DNA of 64,000 bases from Lachnospiraceae bacterium (GTDB taxonomy: Bacteria > Bacillota > Clostridia > Lachnospirales > Bianqueaceae). Below the pieces are notes generated by a model that worked only from the letters and a program-made list of their open reading frames with translations, did not search any database and had not been told where the DNA came from. Location of the stretch: the NCBI GenBank assembly GCA_022794035.1, contig JAAWDX010000005.1:124001-188000 (forward strand). Direction: 5' to 3'. This document shows, piece by piece, positions 7,615 to 15,797 of this stretch (its first letter is position 1; each line of letters opens with the position of its first letter). The position numbers were made by a program, and so were the translations under genes.

Positions 7615-8937
7615 TTATTTGCCGGCTACGCGCACATCCGTCACATAGACACTGGGCGAGCCGATGCCGCCATGGCCGAATTTCAGATCACTGCCCACAG
7701 CGGCAATGCCGCCAAACAGGGACTCGAACGACCCGGCGATGGTGATCTGATTCACGCTCTGCACGACCTTGCCGTCCTTCACGAGCAGGCCGCCGGCCAG
7801 CAGGGAGAAGGAACCGGAGATGGGATTCAGCCCGGCATGGAGGCCGCCCACGCTGGTGATCACAAGGCCGTCGCCCATCTGCGCCAGCAGCTCGTCATAG
7901 CTGGCCTCGCCCGGCTCGATGTACATCGTCGAGGGAGCGATGGTAATGGGAGCCGCGGCCGAGGCACGTCCGGCATTGGAGGTGGGCGCTACGCCAGCCG
8001 CGGCAGCCGTTTTCAGGTTGTGCAGCAGGCTTTTGAGTATGCCTTTTTCAATCATCACGGTTTTGACAGAAGGAGTACCCTCTGCGTCAAAGGCGCGCGG
8101 AGACTTGGGATATAAGGGATCATCTACCAGCGTCACGGCGGGAGAGGCGATGGGATCGCCCTCGCGGCCGGCCAGCAGCGACATATCCTTTTGTGCGTTT
8201 TCTGCATTGAACATGGGGAAGAAGGCGCTCAGCAGGCTGGCAAAGGCATCATGCCGGAAAACAGCGTTATAAACGCCGCTCTCTACCGGCGCAGCGCCCA
8301 GCTTGGCTAGCGCTTCCGAAACAGCCTTTTCGCCGCAGGGGAGCAGCTGATCGGCTTCTTCTCCGCCCTTAAAAGCAAAGCTGTTTTGCAGCTCGTCGTT
8401 TTCGCTGACTACGCAGGAGGCGATGCAGGCAGAGGAATGCTGCGTATCCTCAGCAGCAAGACCTAATGTATTATAAATTTTAGTCACGGTGGTATCGGTC
8501 GAGATAGCGCCGTTTGGCATTTTAACTACGCGCGGATCCTGGGCCAGAATATGGCGCTCCATTTCCTTTAAGCGCTCGATGCGTTCTGCCTCAGACACAT
8601 TCTGCAGGGGATCAGTCGGAGCGGTGAACTGAGGATAGGCACAGGCCTTCTGCATGGGCTGCACCTCAGAAGAGGTGATTACGCGGGCATTGTCAATAGC
8701 AGCCTCCACAAGCGGCTCCGGATCCTCTAAAATCTCGGTATAGGCAGAGCCGCTTTTGCCACCCACGCTCACGCGCAGATTGACGCCTGCGCTCTGGCTC
8801 ATCACATAGGAGTCTACAGCCTGCTGATATACGCCGATCTGAGAGCTTTCCGAGCCCTGATAGTAGATCTCAGCTGCATCAGCGCCCATTTCCAGAGCCA
8901 AGCGCAGCACTGCATCCTTAAATGCTTCAAATGTCAT
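7615..8937 (-). CDS. pmbA: TldE/PmbA-type subunit of the TldD/TldE protease
   Basis: A 440-residue member of the PmbA/TldD family. In Escherichia coli TldE forms a heterodimer with TldD that degrades unfolded peptides and matures microcin B17; only TldD carries the metal site. Consistent with that, this paralogue lacks an HExxxH motif, while keeping the family's C-terminal fold (SGSFSLLAGGLLVKDGK, NQITIAGSFESLFGGI). Its start overlaps the tldD stop by 4 bp (ATGA), so both subunits are likely made in equal amounts. No ribosomally made peptide precursor is visible nearby, so a general peptidase role is likelier here than a dedicated maturation role. Confidence 0.9.
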   Translation of the reverse strand: MTFEAFKDAVLRLALEMGADAAEIYYQGSESSQIGVYQQAVDSYVMSQSAGVNLRVSVGGKSGSAYTEILEDPEPLVEAAIDNARVITSSEVQPMQKACAYPQFTAPTDPLQNVSEAERIERLKEMERHILAQDPRVVKMPNGAISTDTTVTKIYNTLGLAAEDTQHSSACIASCVVSENDELQNSFAFKGGEEADQLLPCGEKAVSEALAKLGAAPVESGVYNAVFRHDAFASLLSAFFPMFNAENAQKDMSLLAGREGDPIASPAVTLVDDPLYPKSPRAFDAEGTPSVKTVMIEKGILKSLLHNLKTAAAAGVAPTSNAGRASAAAPITIAPSTMYIEPGEASYDELLAQMGDGLVITSVGGLHAGLNPISGSFSLLAGGLLVKDGKVVQSVNQITIAGSFESLFGGIAAVGSDLKFGHGGIGSPSVYVTDVRVAGK

Positions 8938-10328
8938 GCTAATGCACCTCCTTTACCGCCAACGGTAATCTGTTTTACACGAATCTGGGGCTGGCCGACG
9001 TTGGTCGGAATGCTGCCTGAGGAGGCGCCGCACATGCCCTGTGCCATGCTCATGGAGCGGCCTATGCGGTCGATCTGCATCAGGATTTCCGAGCCCTTTC
9101 CGATCAGCGTAGCGCCGCGCACCGGCGAAACGATCTTGCCATCGCGCACCAGATAGCCTTCCATAACATTAAAGTTAAACTCTCCGGTGATCGGATTCAC
9201 AGAGCCGCCGCCCATGGCTGCGGCATAGAGGCCGGTGCCCATCGTGCGGATCATCTCTTCATCATCATCGGTTCCGGGAGCAATGAAGGTGTTCGTCATG
9301 CGGGAGGTCGGAATAAAGGTATAATTCTGGCGGCGGCAGCTTCCGGTCATGGGCAGTCCCATGCGGCGGCTGCCGATCCGGTCTACCATATAGCTTTTTA
9401 ATACGCCGTTTTCAATCAGCACGTTGCGCTGAGTAGGCGTGCCCTCGTCATCCACATGCAAGGAGCCCCACTCGCCGGGCATGGTGCCGTCGTCAATCGC
9501 GGTCACAATGGGCGTGGCCACAACCTGACCCAGCTTGCCGCAGAACTCGGAATTGCCGCGGGAGACGGAGGAGGATTCGAGAGAATGGCCGCACGCCTCA
9601 TGGAAGATAACGCCTCCGAACCCTCCGGCCATCACGACGGGCATAACACCCGACGGACATTCGGGAGCGTGCAGCATGGTCACGGCCTGTTTTGCCGCTG
9701 CGCGGGCCTCGGCCTCGATGTCAAAAAGCTCGCTGTATACTTCAAAGCCCATGGTGCGCCCGGGACGGACACGACCGGTCTGCGCTTCGTTTCCATTGGA
9801 GGCGATGGCCTGGATGACCATCTGCGTGCGCGGGCGGCTGTCCTGCACCCAGAGCCCTTCGCTGTTGCAGATGAGCACTTCTTTTTGGGTATCCATGAAG
9901 GAGGTGCTGACCTGGGTAATTTCGGGGGAATAGGCGGCTGCGGCGCGCGCGCCGAGGGTGAGCATGTTGATGCGTTTTTGGTTGTCGATGGCGGAAAAAG
10001 GAATTTTCACGCCATTTTCAAAGCGGCTGGGAGTAAAGGCGGCAGGCCGCAAAGAGGCGCTGCCCTTCAACCCGGCGGCAGCCTGCGCGGCGGCCTTGAG
10101 TAGGCCTTCCTCGCTGGTGTCTGCCGTATAGGCATAGGCGTACTGGTCGCCGGAGAGTACGCGGATGCCGGCGCCGTGGAAGCGGCTGTAGGAAGCATCC
10201 TCAACCTCCTGACCCAGCATGCGCACGTCATGGGTGATTTCGTCTTCCAGATAGATCTCAGCAAAATCACCGCCGCTTGACAGGGCTTTTTCCATAACAA
10301 GCTGCGCTGTTTTTTCGTTAAGAGTCAT
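8934..10328 (-). CDS. tldD: TldD-type zinc metalloprotease subunit
   Basis: The catalytic partner of the gene downstream. The zinc motif HEACGHSLE (His243, Glu244, His248) is intact, and the C-terminus has the family signatures (GEFNFNVMEGYLVRDGK, MCGASSGSIPTNVGQP). With TldE it would form a chamber that cleaves extended peptides. I start it at 10328 (464 aa), where GGAGA precedes the ATG. A frame from 10397 would run through the promoter. It heads the two-gene tldD-tldE operon, divergent from pepC, so three peptidase genes sit together. Confidence 0.92.
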   Translation of the reverse strand: MTLNEKTAQLVMEKALSSGGDFAEIYLEDEITHDVRMLGQEVEDASYSRFHGAGIRVLSGDQYAYAYTADTSEEGLLKAAAQAAAGLKGSASLRPAAFTPSRFENGVKIPFSAIDNQKRINMLTLGARAAAAYSPEITQVSTSFMDTQKEVLICNSEGLWVQDSRPRTQMVIQAIASNGNEAQTGRVRPGRTMGFEVYSELFDIEAEARAAAKQAVTMLHAPECPSGVMPVVMAGGFGGVIFHEACGHSLESSSVSRGNSEFCGKLGQVVATPIVTAIDDGTMPGEWGSLHVDDEGTPTQRNVLIENGVLKSYMVDRIGSRRMGLPMTGSCRRQNYTFIPTSRMTNTFIAPGTDDDEEMIRTMGTGLYAAAMGGGSVNPITGEFNFNVMEGYLVRDGKIVSPVRGATLIGKGSEILMQIDRIGRSMSMAQGMCGASSGSIPTNVGQPQIRVKQITVGGKGGALA

Positions 10329-10368
10329 ACGAGTTCTCCATTCTGTTAGATTTTTAAAAGTTTTACTT

Positions 10369-10397
10369 ATCATACCAAAAAATGGAGAGAGTGTCAA
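10369..10397 (-). promoter_or_regulatory. tldD promoter
   Basis: On the minus strand TTGACA (complement of 10392-10397), 17-bp spacer, TATGAT (complement of 10369-10374). It lies 41 bp upstream of tldD. Only 17 bp separate it from the divergent pepC -35 box, so one regulator could act on both. Confidence 0.75.
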
Positions 10398-10414
10398 AAA
10401 TTTTGAACTTTTAT

Positions 10415-10443
10415 TTGAAATTGATAGTGCATTGTGCTAAGAT
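10415..10443 (+). promoter_or_regulatory. pepC promoter
   Basis: TTGAAA (10415-10420), 17-bp spacer, TAAGAT (10438-10443), 37 bp upstream of the pepC ATG. Confidence 0.65.
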
Positions 10444-10480
10444 GAAACCAATTTTAGGAAGAAAAGAATGGAGGGTCATT

Positions 10481-11815
10481 ATGAACGGATTAGTCACGAA
10501 GGAAGAGCTCAGCGAACTGGAAAAAAGCTTTCTGCAGGACCGCGCCAACCGCATTGCCATGGACAGCGTGGTCAATAACGGACTGCTGGCGAGCGCGAAA
10601 AATGCGGAGGCATTTCGCAGCACCACGCATCATTTTTCAGTCAGCCTGAAACAGGGAGAGATCACCAATCAGAAGCAGAGCGGCCGCTGCTGGATGTTCG
10701 CCGCGCTCAACTGCCTGCGGTTTCAGGTGATGAAAAACCTGAATCTGGAGACCTTTGAGCTGTCGCAGAACTATACGCTGTTTTATGATAAGCTGGAGAA
10801 GGCGAATTACTTTTTGGAAAGCATTTTGGAGACGCTGGAGGAGCCCAGCGGCAGCCGGCTGATTGCGCATCTTTTGATGGCGCCGCTCAACGACGGCGGG
10901 CAGTGGGATATGCTGACCAATCTGGTTGAAAAGTACGGCGTAGTGCCCAAGAGCGCGATGCCGGAGACCATTTCCTCCTCTAAAACCAACGAAATGAACG
11001 CGACCCTCACCGAAAAGCTGCGCGAGGACGCCTGCATTTTGCGCCGCATGCATGCGCAGGGCGCTGCCGAGGCTGAGCTGCGTACAGCAAAGACTGATAT
11101 GATGAAGGTTATCTACAATGCGCTGTGCATCTGTCTGGGTGTGCCGCCCAAGACCTTTGATCTGGAGGTGCGCGATAAGGATGATGCGTTCATCCGCGAT
11201 ACGAACCTCACGCCGCAGGCCTTCTATGAAAAATATGTGCAGATTAAACTCAGCGACTATGTGAGCTGCATCAATGCGCCCACGGCCGACAAGCCCTATT
11301 ATCACAGCTACAGCGTGAAGTTCCTAGGCAATGTAAAAGAAGGAGCAATTGTGCGCTATGTCAACCTGCCGATTGAGGAGCTGAAAAAGGCCGCCATCGC
11401 GCAGATGCAGGACGACGAGCCCGTATGGTTCGGCTGCGATGTGGGCAAAAGCTCAGAGAGAAATGAAGGCGTGATGGATCTCAATCTGTATCACACCGCA
11501 GAGCTTCTGGGCACGACATTCAGCATGAACAAGGCAGAGCGGCTCGAATACGGCCAGAGCCTGATGACGCACGCCATGGTATTTCAGGGCGTCAATCTCG
11601 ATGAGGCCGGAAAGCCAAACCGCTGGCGCGTGGAAAACAGCTGGGGCAAGGAGCCCGGCAAGGACGGCTACTATGTGATGACCGACGACTGGTTTGACGA
11701 ATACACCTATCAGATCGTCGTCCACAAAAAATACTTATCCGAAGAGGCGCTGCAGGCCTATCAGAGCGAGCCTATCATGCTGGAGCCCTGGGATCCGATG
11801 GGCTCCCTGGCCTAA
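10481..11815 (+). CDS. pepC: Aminopeptidase C (bleomycin hydrolase, C1B)
   Basis: A cytoplasmic papain-fold aminopeptidase that forms hexameric barrels and trims peptides to free amino acids. The 444-residue length is typical. The catalytic triad is visible: Cys70 in QSGRCWMFAALN, His364 in MTHAMVFQG, and Asn386 in VENSWG. The ATG at 10481 follows GGAGGG at a good distance; the in-frame ATG at 10382 lies upstream of the promoter. It is followed 15 bp later by an acetyltransferase gene, probably in one transcript. Confidence 0.95.
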   Translation: MNGLVTKEELSELEKSFLQDRANRIAMDSVVNNGLLASAKNAEAFRSTTHHFSVSLKQGEITNQKQSGRCWMFAALNCLRFQVMKNLNLETFELSQNYTLFYDKLEKANYFLESILETLEEPSGSRLIAHLLMAPLNDGGQWDMLTNLVEKYGVVPKSAMPETISSSKTNEMNATLTEKLREDACILRRMHAQGAAEAELRTAKTDMMKVIYNALCICLGVPPKTFDLEVRDKDDAFIRDTNLTPQAFYEKYVQIKLSDYVSCINAPTADKPYYHSYSVKFLGNVKEGAIVRYVNLPIEELKKAAIAQMQDDEPVWFGCDVGKSSERNEGVMDLNLYHTAELLGTTFSMNKAERLEYGQSLMTHAMVFQGVNLDEAGKPNRWRVENSWGKEPGKDGYYVMTDDWFDEYTYQIVVHKKYLSEEALQAYQSEPIMLEPWDPMGSLA

Positions 11816-11830
11816 GAAAAGGAGCAGACT

Positions 11831-12811
11831 ATGCAGATTCAAATCATGCAGCCGGCGGACGCCGCACAGGCGGCAAAGCTTTATAACGCGTCTGCCGAGG
11901 GGGAGCTGGTTTATAAAAAGCTCTCCGAGGAAGCGTTTGTCGATACATTTATGACGAGCGGCGATGGCATCACGAAGCTGCTTCTCGCCGCCAAGGCGGA
12001 AACGGGAGCCATTTCCGGCTTTGCCGGCGGCTGTCTGGTACGCGGCAAAGCTATCGCCTATATCACGTTTGTGCTGGTGGACGAAGCGTATCGCCGGCAG
12101 GGGATTGGCAGTGCGCTTCTGGCGGCGCTGGAGCAGGCGCTTCTGGAGGCGGCGGAGATGCCGCTGGAGAAGTATCAGATGATTTTCTTTAATCCGGCGG
12201 CGCTTACGTGGATTGTGCCGGGCACGGCGGGGCATGATCATCCGAATGCGCCGGGCGTGGATGTGGCGAGCGATGCCTATATTTTCTTTAAGAATCAGGG
12301 CTACATGGACAGGGTGTTTCAGAATTCGTTTTATCTGCCGCTTGCGCATTTTGCGGTGAAGCCGGAGGTGCAGGCGAAGATGGATGCGCTGCCGGAGCAT
12401 GATCTTTCGATTTGCTTTTATGATGCGAAGAAGCACTATGGCATGGAGGAGCTGTTTGATAATCTAGGTAGCGAGGCCTGGAAGGAAGAGATTCTGGGCA
12501 ATATCAGCCGGCCGGATGGCGGTGATCCGGTGATCATTGCGGAGCACAAGGGAAAGGCAGTGGGCTTTACGGGGCCGATCCGCGTGCAGGAGAGCGGCCG
12601 CGGCTATTTTGCGGGTATCGGCGTGCATTCGGACTATCGTCAGTATGGGCTGGGTAAATCGCTGTTTTCGACGCTTTGTCTGGAGCTTAAGAAGATTGGC
12701 GCCGGCTATATGACGCTGTTTACCGGCGAGACCAATCCGGCGCGCCGGATTTACAGCTCGGCGGGCTTTAAGATTGTGAAAACATGGTCGGATATGGAGA
12801 AAAGTTTATAA
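11831..12811 (+). CDS. Two-domain GNAT acetyltransferase
   Basis: A 326-residue protein built from two GNAT acetyl-CoA-dependent N-acyltransferase domains. The first (about 1-140) has the acetyl-CoA loop in VDEAYRRQGIGSALL. The second (about 190-326) has VHSDYRQYGLGKSLF and the conserved tail NPARRIYSSAGFK. Tandem GNAT proteins include mycothiol synthase, but low similarity elsewhere gives no reason to assign that here. It follows pepC by 15 bp with GGAG in the gap. The substrate is unknown. Confidence 0.82.
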   Translation: MQIQIMQPADAAQAAKLYNASAEGELVYKKLSEEAFVDTFMTSGDGITKLLLAAKAETGAISGFAGGCLVRGKAIAYITFVLVDEAYRRQGIGSALLAALEQALLEAAEMPLEKYQMIFFNPAALTWIVPGTAGHDHPNAPGVDVASDAYIFFKNQGYMDRVFQNSFYLPLAHFAVKPEVQAKMDALPEHDLSICFYDAKKHYGMEELFDNLGSEAWKEEILGNISRPDGGDPVIIAEHKGKAVGFTGPIRVQESGRGYFAGIGVHSDYRQYGLGKSLFSTLCLELKKIGAGYMTLFTGETNPARRIYSSAGFKIVKTWSDMEKSL

Positions 12812-12827
12812 GCCGGAGCGGCTTATA

Positions 12828-12866
12828 AGCCTTAGAGGTTCCTGCTCTTTGGGCGGGAACTTCTTC
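12828..12866 (+). terminator. Hairpin between the GNAT and PIG-L genes
   Basis: GTTCCTGC and GCGGGAAC form an 8-bp stem (one G-U) around a short loop, followed by CTTCTTCCTT. It is weak as a terminator and may allow read-through to the deacetylase gene. Confidence 0.4.
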
Positions 12867-12898
12867 CTTATAAATACAAATATAAAAGGAGAAATGAA

Positions 12899-13603
12899 AT
12901 GGCAGATCAAAAGGTGATTTTGGCGGTTGGCGGCCATATCGGCGATATGGAGCTGACGGCCGGCGGCGTGCTGGCGACAATGGCGCTTAAGGGGCATAAG
13001 ATTGTGACGGTGGCGCTGACGGGCGGAGAGCGGGGCTGTCCGCCGCATTTAACGGTGCCGGACTATTTGAAGCAGAAAAAGGAGGAAGCGCGCATCTTTG
13101 CGGAGATGCTGGGCGGCGAGAGCGTGGTCTTTGATTATCCGGACTGTGAGCTGCCGGTGAATATGGAGGTAGGCCTTCAGCTTTGTGATGTGATCCGAAA
13201 GTACCGGGCGGATGTGATGCTGACGCATTGGAAGGGTTCGATTCATAAGGATCATATTGCTACGCATCAGATTGCAAAGGATGCGCAGCAGTATGCAGGG
13301 CTTTCCAGCATTGAGCGCGAATATCCGGCGAAGTTTGCGGCGCTCTATTACTGTGAAAACTGGGAGGATCCCTATGATTATATTCCGCATACCTATATGG
13401 AGGTTTCAGATGAGGGCTTTGAGCTTTGGGAAAAGGCAATTTCGCACCACTGGTTTGCGGTGAATTCTAAGGATTTTAAATATAAGGAGTATTATACGCA
13501 TCTGATGCGTGTGCGCGGCATTGAAATGCGCAAAAAAAGAGCGCAGACCTTCATGATCAATCCCATGGGTATGCGCGTCTTTAAATCGGACTTTTGGTCA
13601 TAA
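12899..13603 (+). CDS. PIG-L family deacetylase
   Basis: A 234-residue zinc-dependent deacetylase of the LmbE/PIG-L family, which removes N-acetyl groups from N-acetylglucosamine-type conjugates. The first zinc motif appears as GGHIGDME (His13, Asp16, Glu18), with Ile-Gly replacing the usual Pro-Asp of HPDDxE while keeping the three ligand or catalytic positions. The second, HKDHIATH at about residue 120, gives the third ligand. It has GGAG before its ATG. A second PIG-L gene with the canonical motif is at 63091. Substrate unknown; bacillithiol-type or glycan conjugates are possible. Confidence 0.82.
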   Translation: MADQKVILAVGGHIGDMELTAGGVLATMALKGHKIVTVALTGGERGCPPHLTVPDYLKQKKEEARIFAEMLGGESVVFDYPDCELPVNMEVGLQLCDVIRKYRADVMLTHWKGSIHKDHIATHQIAKDAQQYAGLSSIEREYPAKFAALYYCENWEDPYDYIPHTYMEVSDEGFELWEKAISHHWFAVNSKDFKYKEYYTHLMRVRGIEMRKKRAQTFMINPMGMRVFKSDFWS

Positions 13604-13612
13604 ATTAGGCTG

Positions 13613-13957
13613 TTAGGCTTCGGGGCGGTAATCCTCCCGCTGCGGCGTGAAAAATTCGAGCCAGGCCGCGTCCTCGGTGATGGAGTCAAAGGTGTGCAAA
13701 ATGTCTGGATCGATCTGGATCACGTCGCCGGGGACAAGCGCCTGCAGCTCTTCGCCGCAGCGGAAAACGCCCTTGCCGCTTAGCATGTAAACAACCTGGC
13801 GGTGGGGATGGTTGTGAAGCGGCGCCTGTGTGCCGGCCTTGGCCTGCATGTAGTTGATCGTGTAGCCGCCCTCGCTGTCTTCGTAAGCCAGGAGCTTACG
13901 GGTAACAGTGGGCGTCATATGGACCTCGGGCAGATGCTGAAATGGATTGTATTTCAT
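13613..13957 (-). CDS. Small cupin-domain protein
   Basis: A 114-residue single-domain cupin. The metal-binding motif 1 is LHNHPHRQVVYMLSGKG, and motif 2 is GDVIQIDPDILHTF with the last His ligand. Such proteins bind a metal and often a small carbohydrate-like ligand; the function cannot be assigned. I start it at 13957 with TAGGAGG upstream. The longer frame to 14077 runs into the hairpin array and is unlikely to be translated. It ends 9 bp from the convergent PIG-L gene. Confidence 0.82.
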   Translation of the reverse strand: MKYNPFQHLPEVHMTPTVTRKLLAYEDSEGGYTINYMQAKAGTQAPLHNHPHRQVVYMLSGKGVFRCGEELQALVPGDVIQIDPDILHTFDSITEDAAWLEFFTPQREDYRPEA

Positions 13958-13992
13958 AATGTAAAACCTCCTAGTGTTATATGTAGATTGGG

Positions 13993-14177
13993 GTATCATA
14001 AGTTCAGCGAAGAATGCGCTGAACACTCGTTTGACCTGTGTCAAACGAAGCAAGGAATCCCTGTGGGATTCTTGCATGACATCGGAGTTTGGCGTAAAAC
14101 GCCAAACTCATAGCGCAGCACAATTGCTTGATTAGCCTAAATATATCTGACTGCGCTTATTGTATCATAAGTTTAGC
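13993..14177. repeat. Array of consecutive stem-loops between 16-bp direct repeats
   Basis: Four perfect or near-perfect hairpins follow each other with almost no gap: 14002-14024 (8-bp stem), 14027-14048 (9-bp), 14050-14075 (11-bp with a one-base bulge) and 14085-14109 (11-bp, GAGTTTGGCGT/ACGCCAAACTC). A wider AGCGCAG/CTGCGCT pair (14112-14118, 14151-14157) follows. The block is bounded by GTATCATAAGTTCAGC (13993-14008) and GTATCATAAGTTTAGC (14162-14177), 169 bp apart. It could be a structured RNA or a small non-autonomous mobile element. No protein is convincing on either strand. Confidence 0.7.
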
Positions 14178-14184
14178 CGTGTGT

Positions 14185-14346
14185 GGCGGAAAATTTGAAA
14201 TTAGCTGAAAAATTTCAGCTGCGCATGGCGCAGAAAAAAGCAATGGCGGAAACGCTACGTCACAGGTGGTTTCCGAGGAGGCGACTGGCTGGTAAAATTT
14301 CGCCAGGCGCGGCGGAAGAAACCAGAATAGCTGAAAAAGTTCAGCT
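14185..14346 (-). repeat. Dispersed paired-hairpin repeat, copy 2
   Basis: The minus-strand counterpart of 3404-3566. Units lie at 14311-14346 and 14185-14220, with 5' ends 126 nt apart against 127 in copy 1. Unit 2 shares 34 of 36 positions with copy 1. Each unit has a GCTGAA..TTCAGC hairpin and a TTCCGCC end. Confidence 0.7.
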
Positions 14347-14362
14347 ATATTTTTAATTTCAG

Positions 14363-14520
14363 CCATGCCCGGCGCACTCGGCGGCTTTGTATGCACCGTA
14401 TCCAGCGGTCTCCATGCCCGGCGCACTCGGCGGCTTTGTATGCACCGTATCCAGCGGTCTTCATGCCTGACGCACTCAGTGGCTTTTGCATGCACCGCAT
14501 CCAGTGGTCTCCATACCCAG
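14363..14520. repeat. 49-bp tandem repeat array, about 3.2 units
   Basis: Units start at 14363 (49 bp), 14412 (49 bp) and 14461 (50 bp, one inserted T), with a partial fourth at 14511. Units 1 and 2 are almost identical (CCATGCCCGGCGCACTCGG...), and unit 3 has several changes. It directly adjoins copy 2 of the paired-hairpin repeat. Short frames cross it on both strands but have no start signals. Confidence 0.88.
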
Positions 14521-14574
14521 CCCTATCAACCACCTCCCCCACCCATCGCAGACCGCGAAAAAGCGAACAAGCTA

Positions 14575-14602
14575 TTGACAGACACGGAAAACATGGTAAA
14601 AT
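14575..14602 (+). promoter_or_regulatory. Promoter of the ABC transporter operon
   Basis: TTGACA (14575-14580), 16-bp spacer, TAAAAT (14597-14602), 57 bp before the lipoprotein start. The short leader contains a TACGCC/GGCGTA hairpin but no recognisable T-box or riboswitch. Confidence 0.75.
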
Positions 14603-14659
14603 TAAAATACTATACGCCTAAATCAAATAGACGGCGTAGGAATAAATGGAGGAAAGAAC

Positions 14660-15733
14660 ATGAAAAAACTGCTTGCGGCTGTTTTGGCTGCAATGATGGT
14701 CTTCTGTATGGTTGGCTGCGGTAATGAGGCAGACAACTCAGAAGCAGGGAACACTTCCGGGTCTAACGAGCAGAGCTCCGATACGAGCAGTGCCGAAAAG
14801 GAAGGAACCGTAAACACAAAGGATGTTATTAATGTAGGATTTGTACAGCTGGTGGATATGGCTGACGCACAGGAAATGCATGACAGCTTCATCAAAACCA
14901 TTAAGGACGCAGGCCTTGAAGACAAGATTGTGATCGATTTCAAGAGTGCATCAGGCGATGCCGGCACGATGTCAACGATCATTCAGGGATTTGTCGATCA
15001 GGATTACGATCTGATCGTACCGATGCTTACCCCGCCTGTACAGGCAGCAGTAGGAATCTGCGGCGGCGAGATCCCGATTATCTTCATGTCCGTGGTAGAT
15101 CCCGTATATTCCAAGATTATGCCGGATCTGAATACGATCGATCCTAAAAATCTGGCAACTGGTACATCCAATACGATCCCGGCAGATCTTATTATCGAAA
15201 CGGCAAATGGAATCACTCCTTTAGAAGACGGAAAGAAGATCTGCATTATGTACAATACTTCTCAGAACAATGCAGAATGCACGATGAATGCAGCTAAGGC
15301 ATATTGTGAAGAGAAGAAATACCCCTACGAAGTAGTTGGATATGCAGATGTAACAGAAGCGGTTACACAGGCACAGGCACTCAGTGAAGCAGAGTATGGC
15401 TATGTGTATGTGGCGCTGGATTCTGTGATTGCGGCTAATTTCAATCAGCTGGGTCAGGCACTGGCTGAGAAAGGAATTCCGGCTTATGGCGCAGCGGATT
15501 CTATGACCGGCGGCGGTGCGTTCTGCTCTTATGGAGTGGATTATGCGACAGTCGGCAAGATGACGGCTGATATGGTTATTGACTGGTATAACGGTAAGCC
15601 TCTGGAAGAGATGCCCTGCCAGCAGTACAGCGAATTTACGCTGGTCATCAACAGCGATGTGCAGGAGCAGCTGAAGATTGAGCTGCCGGAGGAATATGCT
15701 TCCAAAGCTACTTATGTAACGACAAAGAAATAA
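14660..15733 (+). CDS. ABC transporter substrate-binding lipoprotein, TrpX-like
   Basis: A 357-residue lipoprotein of the ABC_sub_bind family (PF04392 type). The leader is short and hydrophobic and ends in the lipobox MVGC, with Cys20 as the lipid anchor. A Ser/Glu/Asn-rich linker follows, then the binding domain starting VINVGFVQLVDM. Related proteins (TrpX/TrpXYZ) bind aromatic amino acids; the ligand here is inference. It is the first gene of an operon with the permease and ATPase, separated from them by a hairpin that may keep the binding protein in excess. Confidence 0.87.
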   Translation: MKKLLAAVLAAMMVFCMVGCGNEADNSEAGNTSGSNEQSSDTSSAEKEGTVNTKDVINVGFVQLVDMADAQEMHDSFIKTIKDAGLEDKIVIDFKSASGDAGTMSTIIQGFVDQDYDLIVPMLTPPVQAAVGICGGEIPIIFMSVVDPVYSKIMPDLNTIDPKNLATGTSNTIPADLIIETANGITPLEDGKKICIMYNTSQNNAECTMNAAKAYCEEKKYPYEVVGYADVTEAVTQAQALSEAEYGYVYVALDSVIAANFNQLGQALAEKGIPAYGAADSMTGGGAFCSYGVDYATVGKMTADMVIDWYNGKPLEEMPCQQYSEFTLVINSDVQEQLKIELPEEYASKATYVTTKK

Positions 15734-15742
15734 CACACGCGT

Positions 15743-15775
15743 AACAGCGGGGAGCCTCGCTCCTCGCTGTTTTAT
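15743..15775 (+). terminator. Intra-operon terminator or attenuator
   Basis: AACAGCGGGGAGC (15743-15755) pairs with GCTCCTCGCTGTT (15759-15771) around a CTC loop, followed by TTATT. Within a binding protein-permease operon such a hairpin typically lets only part of transcription continue, or stabilises the upstream message. Confidence 0.65.
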
Positions 15776-15797
15776 TCATTTTGGAGGTGACTAGCCA

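Noticed and set aside
7297..8115. A 272-codon plus-strand frame over the repeat array and tldE
   Set aside because: It is made of repeat DNA plus antisense of tldE and has no ribosome binding site.
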